This document shows, piece by piece, positions 1 to 6,702 of a stretch of 16,915 bases of DNA (positions are counted from its first letter, which is position 1; each line of letters opens with the position of its first letter). The stretch is from Methylacidiphilaceae bacterium UBA1321 (lineage in GTDB: Bacteria > Verrucomicrobiota > Verrucomicrobiia > Methylacidiphilales > UBA1321). Below the pieces are notes generated by a model. That model saw only the letters and a list, made by a program, of their open reading frames with translations. It made no database searches and was not told where the DNA came from. The stretch is from positions 1-16,915 of the forward strand of contig DBTH01000002.1 of the NCBI GenBank assembly GCA_002306945.1. The letters run 5' to 3'. The position numbers and the translations under genes are program-made.

Positions 1-2
1 GA

Positions 3-47
3 GTCGGAGTCATCGGCCTTTTGATCGTCCGTCGTCGCCGTCAATAA
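3..47 (+). CDS. C-terminal tail of a PEP-CTERM-like surface protein (cut by left edge)
   Basis: Reading from position 3, the frame encodes VGVIGLLIVRRRRQ and then a TAA stop at 45-47. A short hydrophobic stretch followed by an arginine cluster at the extreme C-terminus is the classic end of a PEP-CTERM sorting signal. In that system the tail anchors an exported protein until exosortase processes it. The PEP motif itself would lie just outside the window, so the assignment rests on the helix and the Arg run alone. It could instead be the end of another tail-anchored membrane protein. Its stop lies 26 bp before the next start codon on the same strand, so the two genes may be cotranscribed. Confidence 0.5.
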   Translation, partial: VGVIGLLIVRRRRQ

Positions 48-73
48 TTCCAAACAATCCAACCGTAAATTCC

Positions 74-619
74 ATGAAAAAAATATCCACTGTCTTTGCC
101 GTCCTGCTTCTGTTCCTGTCGTTCTCCACGCTGTCGCTCTGGTCCGAGGAACCGGTTTCGACGACTGGGGTTTTACTCAATATAGCCGATCCGTCGTCGG
201 TCAAGGCCGACCATGGAGCCAATGTCAGTGCGTGGAAGCAGGGGGATGAGAGTGGGCTGAAAGTCGAATTTTCCGCGGGTAGCAAATTCCCCGGCATCAG
301 TTTGAATTCTCCTGAGGGCGGATGGGATCTCTCGGCGTTTCTGGGAGTGGAGGCGGAAGTGACTAACCTGGGAACGAGTGCGGTGCAAATCGATCTCCGT
401 ATCGATAACAGCGGCGATTGGAAGGAAAAAAAGTGGAACGCCAATCATGTGACCATTCCAGCGAATACGACGAAGACAGTGCGCGTCGTCTTCGGCAAGA
501 GCTACGGTCAGCCCGGTTACGCGCTCGATCCCAAGGCGGTCATACGGGCGATGATCTATGTGAATAATCCGACCGAGGACGGCGTTCTGGTTGTGAAAAG
601 TCTCAAAGCAGCTAATTAA
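74..619 (+). CDS. Secreted beta-rich protein, carbohydrate-binding-module-like
   Basis: This 181-residue protein starts with a clear export signal: KK at residues 2-3, a hydrophobic core at about 5-22, and probable cleavage near residues 22-25. The remainder (about 30-181) is one compact domain rich in alternating hydrophobic residues. It includes GGWDLSAF (about 82-89), a segment on effects of bound ligand type (VTNLGTSAVQIDLRIDN) and a hydrophobic C-terminal strand ending VLVVKSL. These patterns resemble the galactose-binding-like beta-sandwich modules found at the N-terminus of agarases and related secreted glycosidases in marine and soil Bacteroidota and Verrucomicrobiota. Here the module stands alone with no catalytic domain, so a sugar-binding or surface role is inferred. 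The reading frame is open upstream to position 2, but ATG 74 directly precedes the signal peptide. No good Shine-Dalgarno is visible. Confidence 0.6.
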   Translation: MKKISTVFAVLLLFLSFSTLSLWSEEPVSTTGVLLNIADPSSVKADHGANVSAWKQGDESGLKVEFSAGSKFPGISLNSPEGGWDLSAFLGVEAEVTNLGTSAVQIDLRIDNSGDWKEKKWNANHVTIPANTTKTVRVVFGKSYGQPGYALDPKAVIRAMIYVNNPTEDGVLVVKSLKAAN

Positions 620-643
620 AAACGGGAAGATGTTGTTCCGTCG

Positions 644-1330
644 ATGAAAAACAGACGACATGGGTTTACGCTGGTGGAGCTGCTGGCCGTGGTCGTGTGC
701 GTCAGCATCCTGGCAGCACTTTTACTGGCGGGAGTTCGGCGGGTGCTGGAACGCAGCCGGGACATGGCCTGCCTGAGCAATCTCCGGGAGATTGGGCTGG
801 CGGCGAACCTGTTTGCCAGCGAGAACGACAACTTTTATCCATCGGCCTATGACAGCTCAGTAAAGACGGACTATCTCGGCTACCTGCAACCCTATTTGCC
901 ACAAAATCTGTCGAGCCCAAAACATATCTATATTTGTCCGGGGAACAAAAAAAGGACAGTCGTTGAGTATTCAACCTATCGTGGCACCTATGGAATCAAC
1001 AACATTCTTTCGCATTACATGTCGAAGTCGGGCGTAAGCCGCTTGCAGGTGATCCGACCGGCCGAGGTGATTTTATTTGCCGACACTTGCCAGAGTTACT
1101 CTTCCGGCGGAGGCGAGGTCAGTTTTTATAATCCGACGCAAATGACCTCGACGACGGCTCCGCTCAGCACCGTCTATAGCACGGGGCCTGACAGCGACAC
1201 TTCCAGCGGCAACGGCTGGATGCGCTACCGGCATAATGGCGGAGTCAATGTGGTCATGGTGGACGGACATTGCGAAAATCTGAAAAAAGGTACGGTGACT
1301 CTGGCGAATCTGTCACCCTTGCATCCCTGA
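644..1330 (+). CDS. Type II pseudopilin-like protein with H-X9-DG domain
   Basis: The 228-residue protein carries a type IV prepilin leader. Cleavage is expected between Gly7 and Phe8, with the conserved Glu at position +5 of the mature protein (E12), followed by a hydrophobic helix at about 8-30. The C-terminal part holds the prepilin-associated H-X9-DG signature, with His197, nine residues, then Asp207-Gly208. Members of this family are processed by prepilin peptidase and inserted in the inner membrane, and they occur in large numbers in Verrucomicrobia, Planctomycetes and Lentisphaerae. Their precise role is not settled; they are often found beside polysaccharide-use genes. Spacing to the preceding gene is 24 bp, with a GGGAAG-like element about 15 nt before the ATG, so an operon with it is likely. 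Confidence 0.88.
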   Translation: MKNRRHGFTLVELLAVVVCVSILAALLLAGVRRVLERSRDMACLSNLREIGLAANLFASENDNFYPSAYDSSVKTDYLGYLQPYLPQNLSSPKHIYICPGNKKRTVVEYSTYRGTYGINNILSHYMSKSGVSRLQVIRPAEVILFADTCQSYSSGGGEVSFYNPTQMTSTTAPLSTVYSTGPDSDTSSGNGWMRYRHNGGVNVVMVDGHCENLKKGTVTLANLSPLHP

Positions 1331-1389
1331 AAAACAGGAGATGCCCGGTGGTCTTTCCTCCGTATCTATAAGGAATCGATAAACGTTTT

Positions 1390-2190
1390 ATGATGATGAA
1401 ATCCACGAGACACACTGTTCCCATTCTGTTATTGGCCACACTTTGCGCGGCGTTTGCGCCTTCCGGGGTGAGAGGCGCCGCAACGGACAAGGGACCCACT
1501 CCTTATCCGGATGCGAAAGACGAGTCGGCCTGGCCGGGCCGTGGGCCGATCCGTGTATTTGACTGGGTGGAGACGTACCGGAAAAAATTCTGGGCGCAGC
1601 GTGAAGCGGATCAGGGGAAGATCGTTTTTGTCGGGGACTCGATCATTGGAGGCTGGAAGCTGGAAAACGATTTTTCCGGCAAGCCGGTGACCAATCGCGG
1701 CATTGGAGGAGACGTGACGCGGGGCGTGCTATTCCGTCTTCAGGAGGACGTGTTGGATTTGCATCCCAAGGCCATCGTCATTCACATTGGATGTAACGAT
1801 ATTACGGCCGACGCGATGCCTGAAACGGTGATGTCGAATTACAATGCGATTCTCGATTTGATCGAGAAGGCCAATCCCGGTCTGCCTGTCGTCGTCTTGG
1901 CGGTGTTGCCTCACGGGATTCCCACCGGGGAGAAGGCTCCCAGTCCGCAACTGACCGAGTATTTGAAAAAAGTAAACGCCCGGATTCCGCTTCTGAACGC
2001 GGAGCTGGCCAAGCTGCCGACGGCGAGGAAAAACGTTGTTTACGTGGATAGCTACACGTTGTTTTTGCTTGCGGACGGCAGTCTCGATCTTTCGCAATTC
2101 AGCGACGACAGGGTTCATCCGAACGACGCCGGGCATTCGAAGTTGGGCAAGTTGGTCGAGAAAGCGCTGACCGATCTGAAGTTGCTGTAA
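1390..2190 (+). CDS. Secreted SGNH/GDSL-family esterase (acylhydrolase)
   Basis: A 266-residue exported hydrolase. After a signal peptide (about residues 1-30, hydrophobic core 9-22), all four SGNH blocks are visible. Block I is GDS with the nucleophile Ser84; block II is the glycine of NRGIGGD (about 102-108); block III is GCND with Asn136; block V is DRVH with Asp240 and His243. The overall pattern is closest to the platelet-activating-factor acetylhydrolase-like branch, whose bacterial members often remove acetyl groups from carbohydrates. That substrate is inference; the sequence only establishes an O-ester hydrolase fold acting outside the cytoplasm. The start reads ATGATGATG, so any of three codons could be used; AAGGA lies about 15 nt upstream. 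It sits between a pseudopilin gene and a symporter gene on the same strand. Confidence 0.9.
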   Translation: MMMKSTRHTVPILLLATLCAAFAPSGVRGAATDKGPTPYPDAKDESAWPGRGPIRVFDWVETYRKKFWAQREADQGKIVFVGDSIIGGWKLENDFSGKPVTNRGIGGDVTRGVLFRLQEDVLDLHPKAIVIHIGCNDITADAMPETVMSNYNAILDLIEKANPGLPVVVLAVLPHGIPTGEKAPSPQLTEYLKKVNARIPLLNAELAKLPTARKNVVYVDSYTLFLLADGSLDLSQFSDDRVHPNDAGHSKLGKLVEKALTDLKLL

Positions 2191-2320
2191 CCGCCGGTGC
2201 TGAAGTTACGGACGCGCTTTACGGGAAAGCGAATAACCGGTTGGTTTGCCTGGAAAATCTCTTCAAGGTGGGGAGGTTCGGCGCGGCGTGATTTTCCGCA
2301 ACGAGCGGAGTTAAATTCGA

Positions 2321-4300
2321 ATGAGCCATATAGACTGGATGATCATCACTCTTCCTCTCGCCCTGCTTGTCTGGGTGGGATGGTATACGCGCCGGTACAT
2401 GCGAAGCGTGGCCGATTTTCTTTCCGGCGGTCGGATGGCGGGGCGTTACCTGCTGGCGGTGGCGCGGGGTGAGCAGGGAGCGGGGCCGGTTGTTTTTGTG
2501 GCCATGTTCGAATTGATTTCCCACGCCGGATTCATCACGATGTGGTGGCACTGGCTGAGCATTCCGGTGGGCATCATTGTCGGCATCAGCGGATGGGTGA
2601 TTTACCGGTTCCGCGAGACCCGTGCGCTGACCCTGGCGCAGTTTTTCGAGATGCGCTACAGCAGGCGTTTCCGGCTTTTTACCGGGTTTCTGGCCTTCGC
2701 GGCGGGGATGGTCAATTTCGGCATCATCCCGGCCGTGGGTGCGCGTTTTCTGACTTACTTTCTCGGCCTGCCGCAGACATTGATGATCTTCGGACACGAG
2801 TGTCCTACCTACATTCCGATCATGGCGTTGCTTCTGAGTCTGACGTTGATCCTGACCCTTTCGGGCGGGTTGATTACGCTTATGATTACCAATTGTCTCG
2901 AAGGGATGATTTCGCAGGTGCTCTTTCTCATCATCATCGGGACATTACTGACGATGTTCGATTGGTCGCAGATCAATTCCGTTCTGGCCAACCAGCCCAA
3001 GGGCCAGTCGTTGCTCAATCCGTTCGATTCGCTGGGATTGAAGGATTTCAACATCTGGTATTGCCTGATGGGAATGTGGGTGGGGGTTTACAAGACGATG
3101 GCGTGGCAAAATCAAAGCGCCTACAACACCGCTTCGGTCACACCCCACGAGTCGCGCATGGGCGGCATCATGTCGACCTGGCGCGGCCTGGGCAACGGCG
3201 CGGTCATGACGCTTTTGGCCGTTTGCGGCATGACATTTCTGGCGCATCCGGATTTTGCCGCGCAGTCGACCGTGGCGCATCAGCAGATAGCCGACATTGC
3301 GCAACACAAGATCCGCGACCAGATGAGTATTCCGATTGCCGTCGAGCAGATGTTGCCGATGGGTGTGAAGGGAGCGTTGTGCGTCGTGTTATTGATGGGC
3401 ATCTTTGGCGGGGACGGCACTCACTTGCTCTCCTGGGGCAGCATATTCATCCAGGATGTCGTTCTTCCGTTGCGCCGGAAACCGTTCACTCAAAAGGAGC
3501 ATATCCGGCTCCTGCGGTTTTCGATGGTGGGCGTGGCCCTTGTGGCGTTCCTCTTCGGCAGTCTTTTCCGGCAGACCGATTATATATTACTGTGGTGGAT
3601 GGTGACGGAGGCGATTTACGTTGGTGGTGCGGGCGCAGCCATCATTGGCGGTTTGTACTGGAAGAAGGGCACGACAGCCGCCGCTTGGGCGGGTCTATTG
3701 ACCGGTTCGCTTTCGATTACCGGAGGCATTGTGGCCAAGCAGATTTACGACGACGGTTTCCATCTTAACGGCGCGCAGATTGCCTTCTTTGGTTCGCTTC
3801 TGGCATGTTTTGTCTATATCGTCGTTTCACTGCTGACGTGCCGGGAAAATTACAATATGGATCGGCTCCTGCACCGCGGTTCGTATGCGGTCAGGGAGGA
3901 ACGGGAATTTGCCACGCATTCGAAAAGGAAGGTCTCGCTTTGGGCGAGATTGATTGGAATCGACGAGAATTTTACTTTTGGCGACAAATGGCTGGCCGGA
4001 GGGATATTCGGCTGGAGCCTGCTCTGGTTCGGCGTTTTTGTCGTGGGAACCGTTTGGAATTTGATAACGCCATGGCCCATGGCGGTCTGGTCGTCCTTCT
4101 GGTATGTGGTGGCCATCGGTGTGCCGATTGCTTTCTCCTTTATCACCGCAATCTGGTTCGCCTGGGGCGGTGTCATCGATATGAGGCATTTCTTCTACCG
4201 CTTGAAAAACGAGCGCATTGATGTCTCCGACAATGGAGTGGTGACTAAAGAAGAGGTCAGTACAGCCTCAGAAAATCGAACCTCCTCTGTGCATTCGTAG
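2321..4300 (+). CDS. Sodium:solute symporter (SSS family), likely sugar or related substrate
   Basis: A 659-residue polytopic inner-membrane transporter with about 13-15 hydrophobic segments. Family features include the first helix (about 6-22) followed by a DFLSGGRMAG element (32-41), which is the usual SSS N-terminal pattern. The family-typical stretch with GTHLLSWGS (366-374) ending in IFIQD falls where the sodium site is formed in characterised members. A late GGLYWKKGTTAAAWAGLLTG (about 443-462) closely follows the SSS signature. The C-terminus ends in a short hydrophilic tail. The protein would couple sodium entry to uptake of a small organic solute. The substrate cannot be read from the sequence, but the neighbouring secreted esterase and carbohydrate-binding-like protein make a sugar or sugar acid plausible. 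A GGAG lies about 12 nt before the ATG. A 130-bp gap separates it from the esterase gene, so it may have its own promoter. Confidence 0.9.
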   Translation: MSHIDWMIITLPLALLVWVGWYTRRYMRSVADFLSGGRMAGRYLLAVARGEQGAGPVVFVAMFELISHAGFITMWWHWLSIPVGIIVGISGWVIYRFRETRALTLAQFFEMRYSRRFRLFTGFLAFAAGMVNFGIIPAVGARFLTYFLGLPQTLMIFGHECPTYIPIMALLLSLTLILTLSGGLITLMITNCLEGMISQVLFLIIIGTLLTMFDWSQINSVLANQPKGQSLLNPFDSLGLKDFNIWYCLMGMWVGVYKTMAWQNQSAYNTASVTPHESRMGGIMSTWRGLGNGAVMTLLAVCGMTFLAHPDFAAQSTVAHQQIADIAQHKIRDQMSIPIAVEQMLPMGVKGALCVVLLMGIFGGDGTHLLSWGSIFIQDVVLPLRRKPFTQKEHIRLLRFSMVGVALVAFLFGSLFRQTDYILLWWMVTEAIYVGGAGAAIIGGLYWKKGTTAAAWAGLLTGSLSITGGIVAKQIYDDGFHLNGAQIAFFGSLLACFVYIVVSLLTCRENYNMDRLLHRGSYAVREEREFATHSKRKVSLWARLIGIDENFTFGDKWLAGGIFGWSLLWFGVFVVGTVWNLITPWPMAVWSSFWYVVAIGVPIAFSFITAIWFAWGGVIDMRHFFYRLKNERIDVSDNGVVTKEEVSTASENRTSSVHS

Positions 4301-4322
4301 GTTCCGGGCTGGTCTGGAACCT
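4299..4322 (+). terminator. Hairpin terminator after the symporter gene
   Basis: A perfect 7-bp inverted repeat, AGGTTCC (4299-4305) and GGAACCT (4316-4322), encloses a 10-nt loop and begins at the symporter stop codon. It is followed on the plus strand by a pyrimidine run (CTCTTTCC), which suits intrinsic termination of the plus transcript. It lies in the 32-bp convergent gap between the symporter and the response-regulator gene and may also act on minus-strand transcripts, though no T-run follows on that side. Confidence 0.6.
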
Positions 4323-4332
4323 CTCTTTCCGG

Positions 4333-5007
4333 TTACCGTAGATCCCGCTGCGTGGCGTTGACGTATTCCACGGCCTGCTGGACTAGCTTGGGCAAGTGTC
4401 GCACATTCAACTTGCGTTTGATATTGATCCGGTGGGTTTCCACCGTCTTGGTGCCGAGGGAGAGTTCCTGCGCAATTTCCTTGGTGCCGCGGCCTTGGCC
4501 GATCATGGAAAAGACTTCGAGTTCGCGGTCGGTCAGGCTTCCGATGCCGGAAGTTGGAGCGGATTCGGAGGAGCGGGTATTCTTGCCCAGAATTCTTTGC
4601 ACCGTGTCGGCACTGAGGTGGACGTTACCGCTGAGGATCTGGCGGATGGCGTTTACGATTTTATTCGGTGCCTCGTGCTTCATGATGTAGCCGTTGGCGC
4701 CTGCGCGTAGCGCACGATCCGCGTAGAGCGACTCATTGTGGATCGACATGACGAGGACTGGAAGTTTGGGGTAGCGTGAGCGGATTTTGCGGCAGAGTTC
4801 AATGCCGTCGCAATCCGGCAGAGAGATGTCGAGAATGATCAGGTCGGGTTTATGTTTGGTGATGGCCGCAAGGGCGTCTTTCCCGCACTCGGCTTCGCCA
4901 ATGACGCAAAGATCCTCTTCTTCGGCCAAAAGGCTGGTGACCCCACGGCGTACGATGGGATGGTCGTCGATGACCAGAATCCGTTGTTTGGCGGTAACAG
5001 CAGTCAT
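4333..5007 (-). CDS. NarL/FixJ-type response regulator with LuxR DNA-binding domain
   Basis: A 224-residue two-component response regulator. The receiver domain (about 9-125) shows the acidic pair Asp14-Asp15, the phosphoacceptor Asp60 in LIILDISLPD, the switch Ser88 and the conserved Lys110. The C-terminal LuxR/GerE helix-turn-helix (about 157-216) includes LTDRELEV, then GTKEIAQELSLGTKTVETHR. Family members dimerise on phosphorylation and bind short inverted or direct DNA sites. The gene overlaps the upstream kinase gene by ATGA. It has a good AAGGTGG ribosome-binding site (minus strand, 5024-5018) inside the kinase coding sequence, so the two are cotranscribed and translationally coupled. 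Its targets are unknown; the divergent receptor gene and its own promoter region are the nearest candidates. Confidence 0.95.
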   Translation of the reverse strand: MTAVTAKQRILVIDDHPIVRRGVTSLLAEEEDLCVIGEAECGKDALAAITKHKPDLIILDISLPDCDGIELCRKIRSRYPKLPVLVMSIHNESLYADRALRAGANGYIMKHEAPNKIVNAIRQILSGNVHLSADTVQRILGKNTRSSESAPTSGIGSLTDRELEVFSMIGQGRGTKEIAQELSLGTKTVETHRINIKRKLNVRHLPKLVQQAVEYVNATQRDLR

Positions 5008-6446
5008 TGGGTGAATACCACCTTGAGGGGGAGGGTGCAGGTGATGAGGGTTCCCTGGGGAATCCGGCGGTCTATCTGTAGTGTGGCTCCAATACTTTCA
5101 GCCCGGTATTTCATAATGCGTACTCCTTTTCCGGTTGTATCTGTGATGGCTCCATCAAAGCCACATCCGTCATCTGTTACTGTAAGAATAACCGAATTGC
5201 TGGCTGAACGGAATCGAATTGTCACACTCGTTGCCTGGGCATGTTTCATGGCGTTTGTGACGGCTTCCTGGGCGATGCGGAAGAGATTGAGGGCGGTAGT
5301 CGGATCGAGCGATACTTTCCGGTCTGTGGTATCCAGAGTACACGGAATCCCGTAAATCTGAGTCTGACCTAAAGCCAGTTCCTTGAGCGCGGCCAGCAAT
5401 CCACGTCGTTCCAACTCGGCGGGATAAAGACCGCTGGAGATATTGCGCACCTGGACGGCAGCTTCACTGGCGAGGTCGGCGAGTTGGGCGGCATCAGAAG
5501 CCAATGCGGGAAGCTGGTTGCTCAGTTTCACCTGGAGTGTCTTGCTGAGAAAGGCCAATCCGGCGAGTTGTTGTGCGAGGACATCGTGGAGTTCCGATCC
5601 GATTCGTTGCCGTTCGCGTTCGCTCACCATGGCAATCGAACGCTCCATGAAACTTTGCTCGCGATGAGTGATGTCCTGGGCCAGGGACAGAATGGAGGTC
5701 AGGTTGCCATTTTCGTCTCGCAGGATGGAATTATACCATTCACAGAGAATGATGGTGCCATCTTTGCGGAAATTTCGGTTTCTCAGCACATTGCGGGGTT
5801 TGCGCTGTTCGATGAGATCCTTGATTGCGGAGCTTACCTTGGAACGGTCTTCCGGGTGAACCAGATTGAGGTCGAGATTGTGCCGGCCGAGAACTTCGTG
5901 GCTCTGCCAGCCGAATAGCTTTTCCGCCCGGGGCGACCAGCGCCGGATCTTGAACTCGTGGTCATACTCGATCAAGGCCAGTGGAGAATTTTCTACATGG
6001 AAACTCAGGCGTTCGTGCTCCTTGAGCAGATTCTGGGTTCTGTTGATTTCCGGAGTGACATCGATTAGAACGCCGTAACAGAGGATTGGTTTTTCCTGTT
6101 TATTGGTGCAACTGAACAGTCTTCCGTAGAACTCGTTTTTGTCGCCCTGGATGATTTTGAGGTCAACGGCGAAGTTTTGCTCCTGTCGATATACGTCGTG
6201 CAGGTGTTTCGAGAAATCCTTTCTGCTTGGAGCGGCTAGAAATTCCTTGAAAGGCTGTCCGACGATATGGACTGAAGACCGCTTCAATAAGACTTCGGCT
6301 GCGGGATTGCTCGAAGTGACCACCCCCTGTTCATTCAATGCCAGACACGCCATGGGTAACTTCATAACCGTATCGTGTTTTCCGACAATATTATGTGGAT
6401 GAAGCATTGCGCCTGAATCATAGCACCGTTTCTGAGCTGTTTCCAT
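5004..6446 (-). CDS. Cytoplasmic PAS-PAS sensor histidine kinase (HisKA_3 / NarX-like class)
   Basis: A 480-residue kinase with no predicted membrane segment. Two PAS-like modules are visible, at about 25-135 and 145-262. The second includes the PAC-type ending ILSLAQDIT followed by HRE. The HisKA_3 dimerisation helix contains the phosphoacceptor His287 in SELHDVLAQQL. The ATPase domain shows the N-box around Asn399 (AQEAVTNAMKHA) and a G1 box DDGCGFDG (425-432), then GKGVRIMK. This class pairs with NarL/FixJ regulators, which matches the gene it overlaps downstream. Sensing by soluble PAS domains suggests an internal signal such as redox state, a cofactor or a metabolite; the PAS ligand is not identifiable. 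The start is uncertain: Met14 or Met28 would also leave both PAS modules intact, and no ribosome-binding site decides the matter. Confidence 0.93.
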   Translation of the reverse strand: METAQKRCYDSGAMLHPHNIVGKHDTVMKLPMACLALNEQGVVTSSNPAAEVLLKRSSVHIVGQPFKEFLAAPSRKDFSKHLHDVYRQEQNFAVDLKIIQGDKNEFYGRLFSCTNKQEKPILCYGVLIDVTPEINRTQNLLKEHERLSFHVENSPLALIEYDHEFKIRRWSPRAEKLFGWQSHEVLGRHNLDLNLVHPEDRSKVSSAIKDLIEQRKPRNVLRNRNFRKDGTIILCEWYNSILRDENGNLTSILSLAQDITHREQSFMERSIAMVSERERQRIGSELHDVLAQQLAGLAFLSKTLQVKLSNQLPALASDAAQLADLASEAAVQVRNISSGLYPAELERRGLLAALKELALGQTQIYGIPCTLDTTDRKVSLDPTTALNLFRIAQEAVTNAMKHAQATSVTIRFRSASNSVILTVTDDGCGFDGAITDTTGKGVRIMKYRAESIGATLQIDRRIPQGTLITCTLPLKVVFTQ

Positions 6447-6549
6447 ACCATGAGGTATGATTTTGAGACGAATCCCGGAGAAACCTCTGGAAATTATCTT
6501 CGCGTCAAAAGACCGGAAGGCGTTCCCATTTTCTAGAGAATTTTAGACA

Positions 6550-6583
6550 GTATAAGGTTTTTCCTTACTTACTAAGGTATAAG
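6550..6583. repeat. Phased alternating inverted repeats (candidate operator)
   Basis: TAAGG (6553-6557), its exact reverse complement CCTTA (6563-6567) and TAAGG again (6573-6577) occur at exact 10-bp intervals with 5-bp spacers. The array is flanked by two direct copies of GTATAAG (6550-6556 and 6577-6583). Spacing of one helical turn places all copies on the same face of the DNA, as expected for a dimeric or cooperative regulator. The array overlaps the candidate -10 elements. It could bind the neighbouring NarL-type regulator or an unlinked one. Confidence 0.5.
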
Positions 6584-6694
6584 TTTATTCACTGTGATCG
6601 AAAATAAACATAATAGCTCGCCGAACCTTAAGAACTTAATGAGTGAGTAGAGCTGGCATGATGAGTGCTGTGCCTTAACGGCAAATTAGAAAAC

Positions 6695-6699
6695 GGAGG
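6695..6699 (+). promoter_or_regulatory. Ribosome-binding site of the TonB-dependent receptor gene
   Basis: GGAGG is the strongest Shine-Dalgarno match in the window, but it sits only 3 nt before the ATG at 6703, shorter than usual. The next in-frame ATG lies after the signal peptide, so this start remains the best choice. Confidence 0.65.
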
Positions 6700-6702
6700 A
6701 TA

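Larger units (their letters stand above)
6447..6702. promoter_or_regulatory. Divergent control region between the two-component genes and the TonB-receptor gene
   Basis: This 256-bp AT-rich gap separates two oppositely oriented operons and holds no plausible gene. Its centre (6550-6583) contains the alternating TAAGG/CCTTA array listed separately. TATAAG occurs at 6551-6556 and 6578-6583 and could serve as a -10 element for the receptor operon. TATACT is found on the minus strand at 6554-6549 and could serve the kinase operon. None has a convincing -35 partner at the usual spacing, so the promoter assignment is tentative. Confidence 0.45.

Noticed and set aside
2..73. In-frame upstream extension of the first complete gene
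   Set aside because: Codons before ATG 74 give a Pro/Ser/Arg-rich stretch that would mask the signal peptide and would overlap the preceding PEP-CTERM-like tail.
173..661. Antisense open frame opposite the secreted binding-module-like gene
   Set aside because: It has no recognisable protein features and overlaps the plus-strand gene, whose signal peptide and domain pattern are convincing.
2191..2320. Small gene or operator in the gap before the symporter (open frame from 2197; palindrome AACCGGTT at 2235-2242)
   Set aside because: The frame has no start signal or protein features and runs into the symporter; an 8-bp palindrome alone is too common in this base composition.
2542..3768. A 408-codon open frame inside the symporter gene on the same strand
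   Set aside because: It is rich in Arg, His and Asp with no domain pattern or membrane logic, and lies wholly within a clear symporter gene; it is a GC-driven shadow frame.
4852..5355. Plus-strand open frame across the kinase/regulator junction
   Set aside because: It is a shadow of the two overlapping minus-strand signalling genes, which show complete motifs.
6549..6577. A firm sigma-70 promoter for the kinase operon using TATACT (minus strand)
   Set aside because: The hexamer is a good -10 match but nothing near TTGACA occurs 16-18 bp upstream, so it is kept only as a possibility in the control-region entry.
6591..6606. CRP-like site (TGTGA half at 6593-6597)
   Set aside because: The second half-site TCACA is absent at the required spacing.
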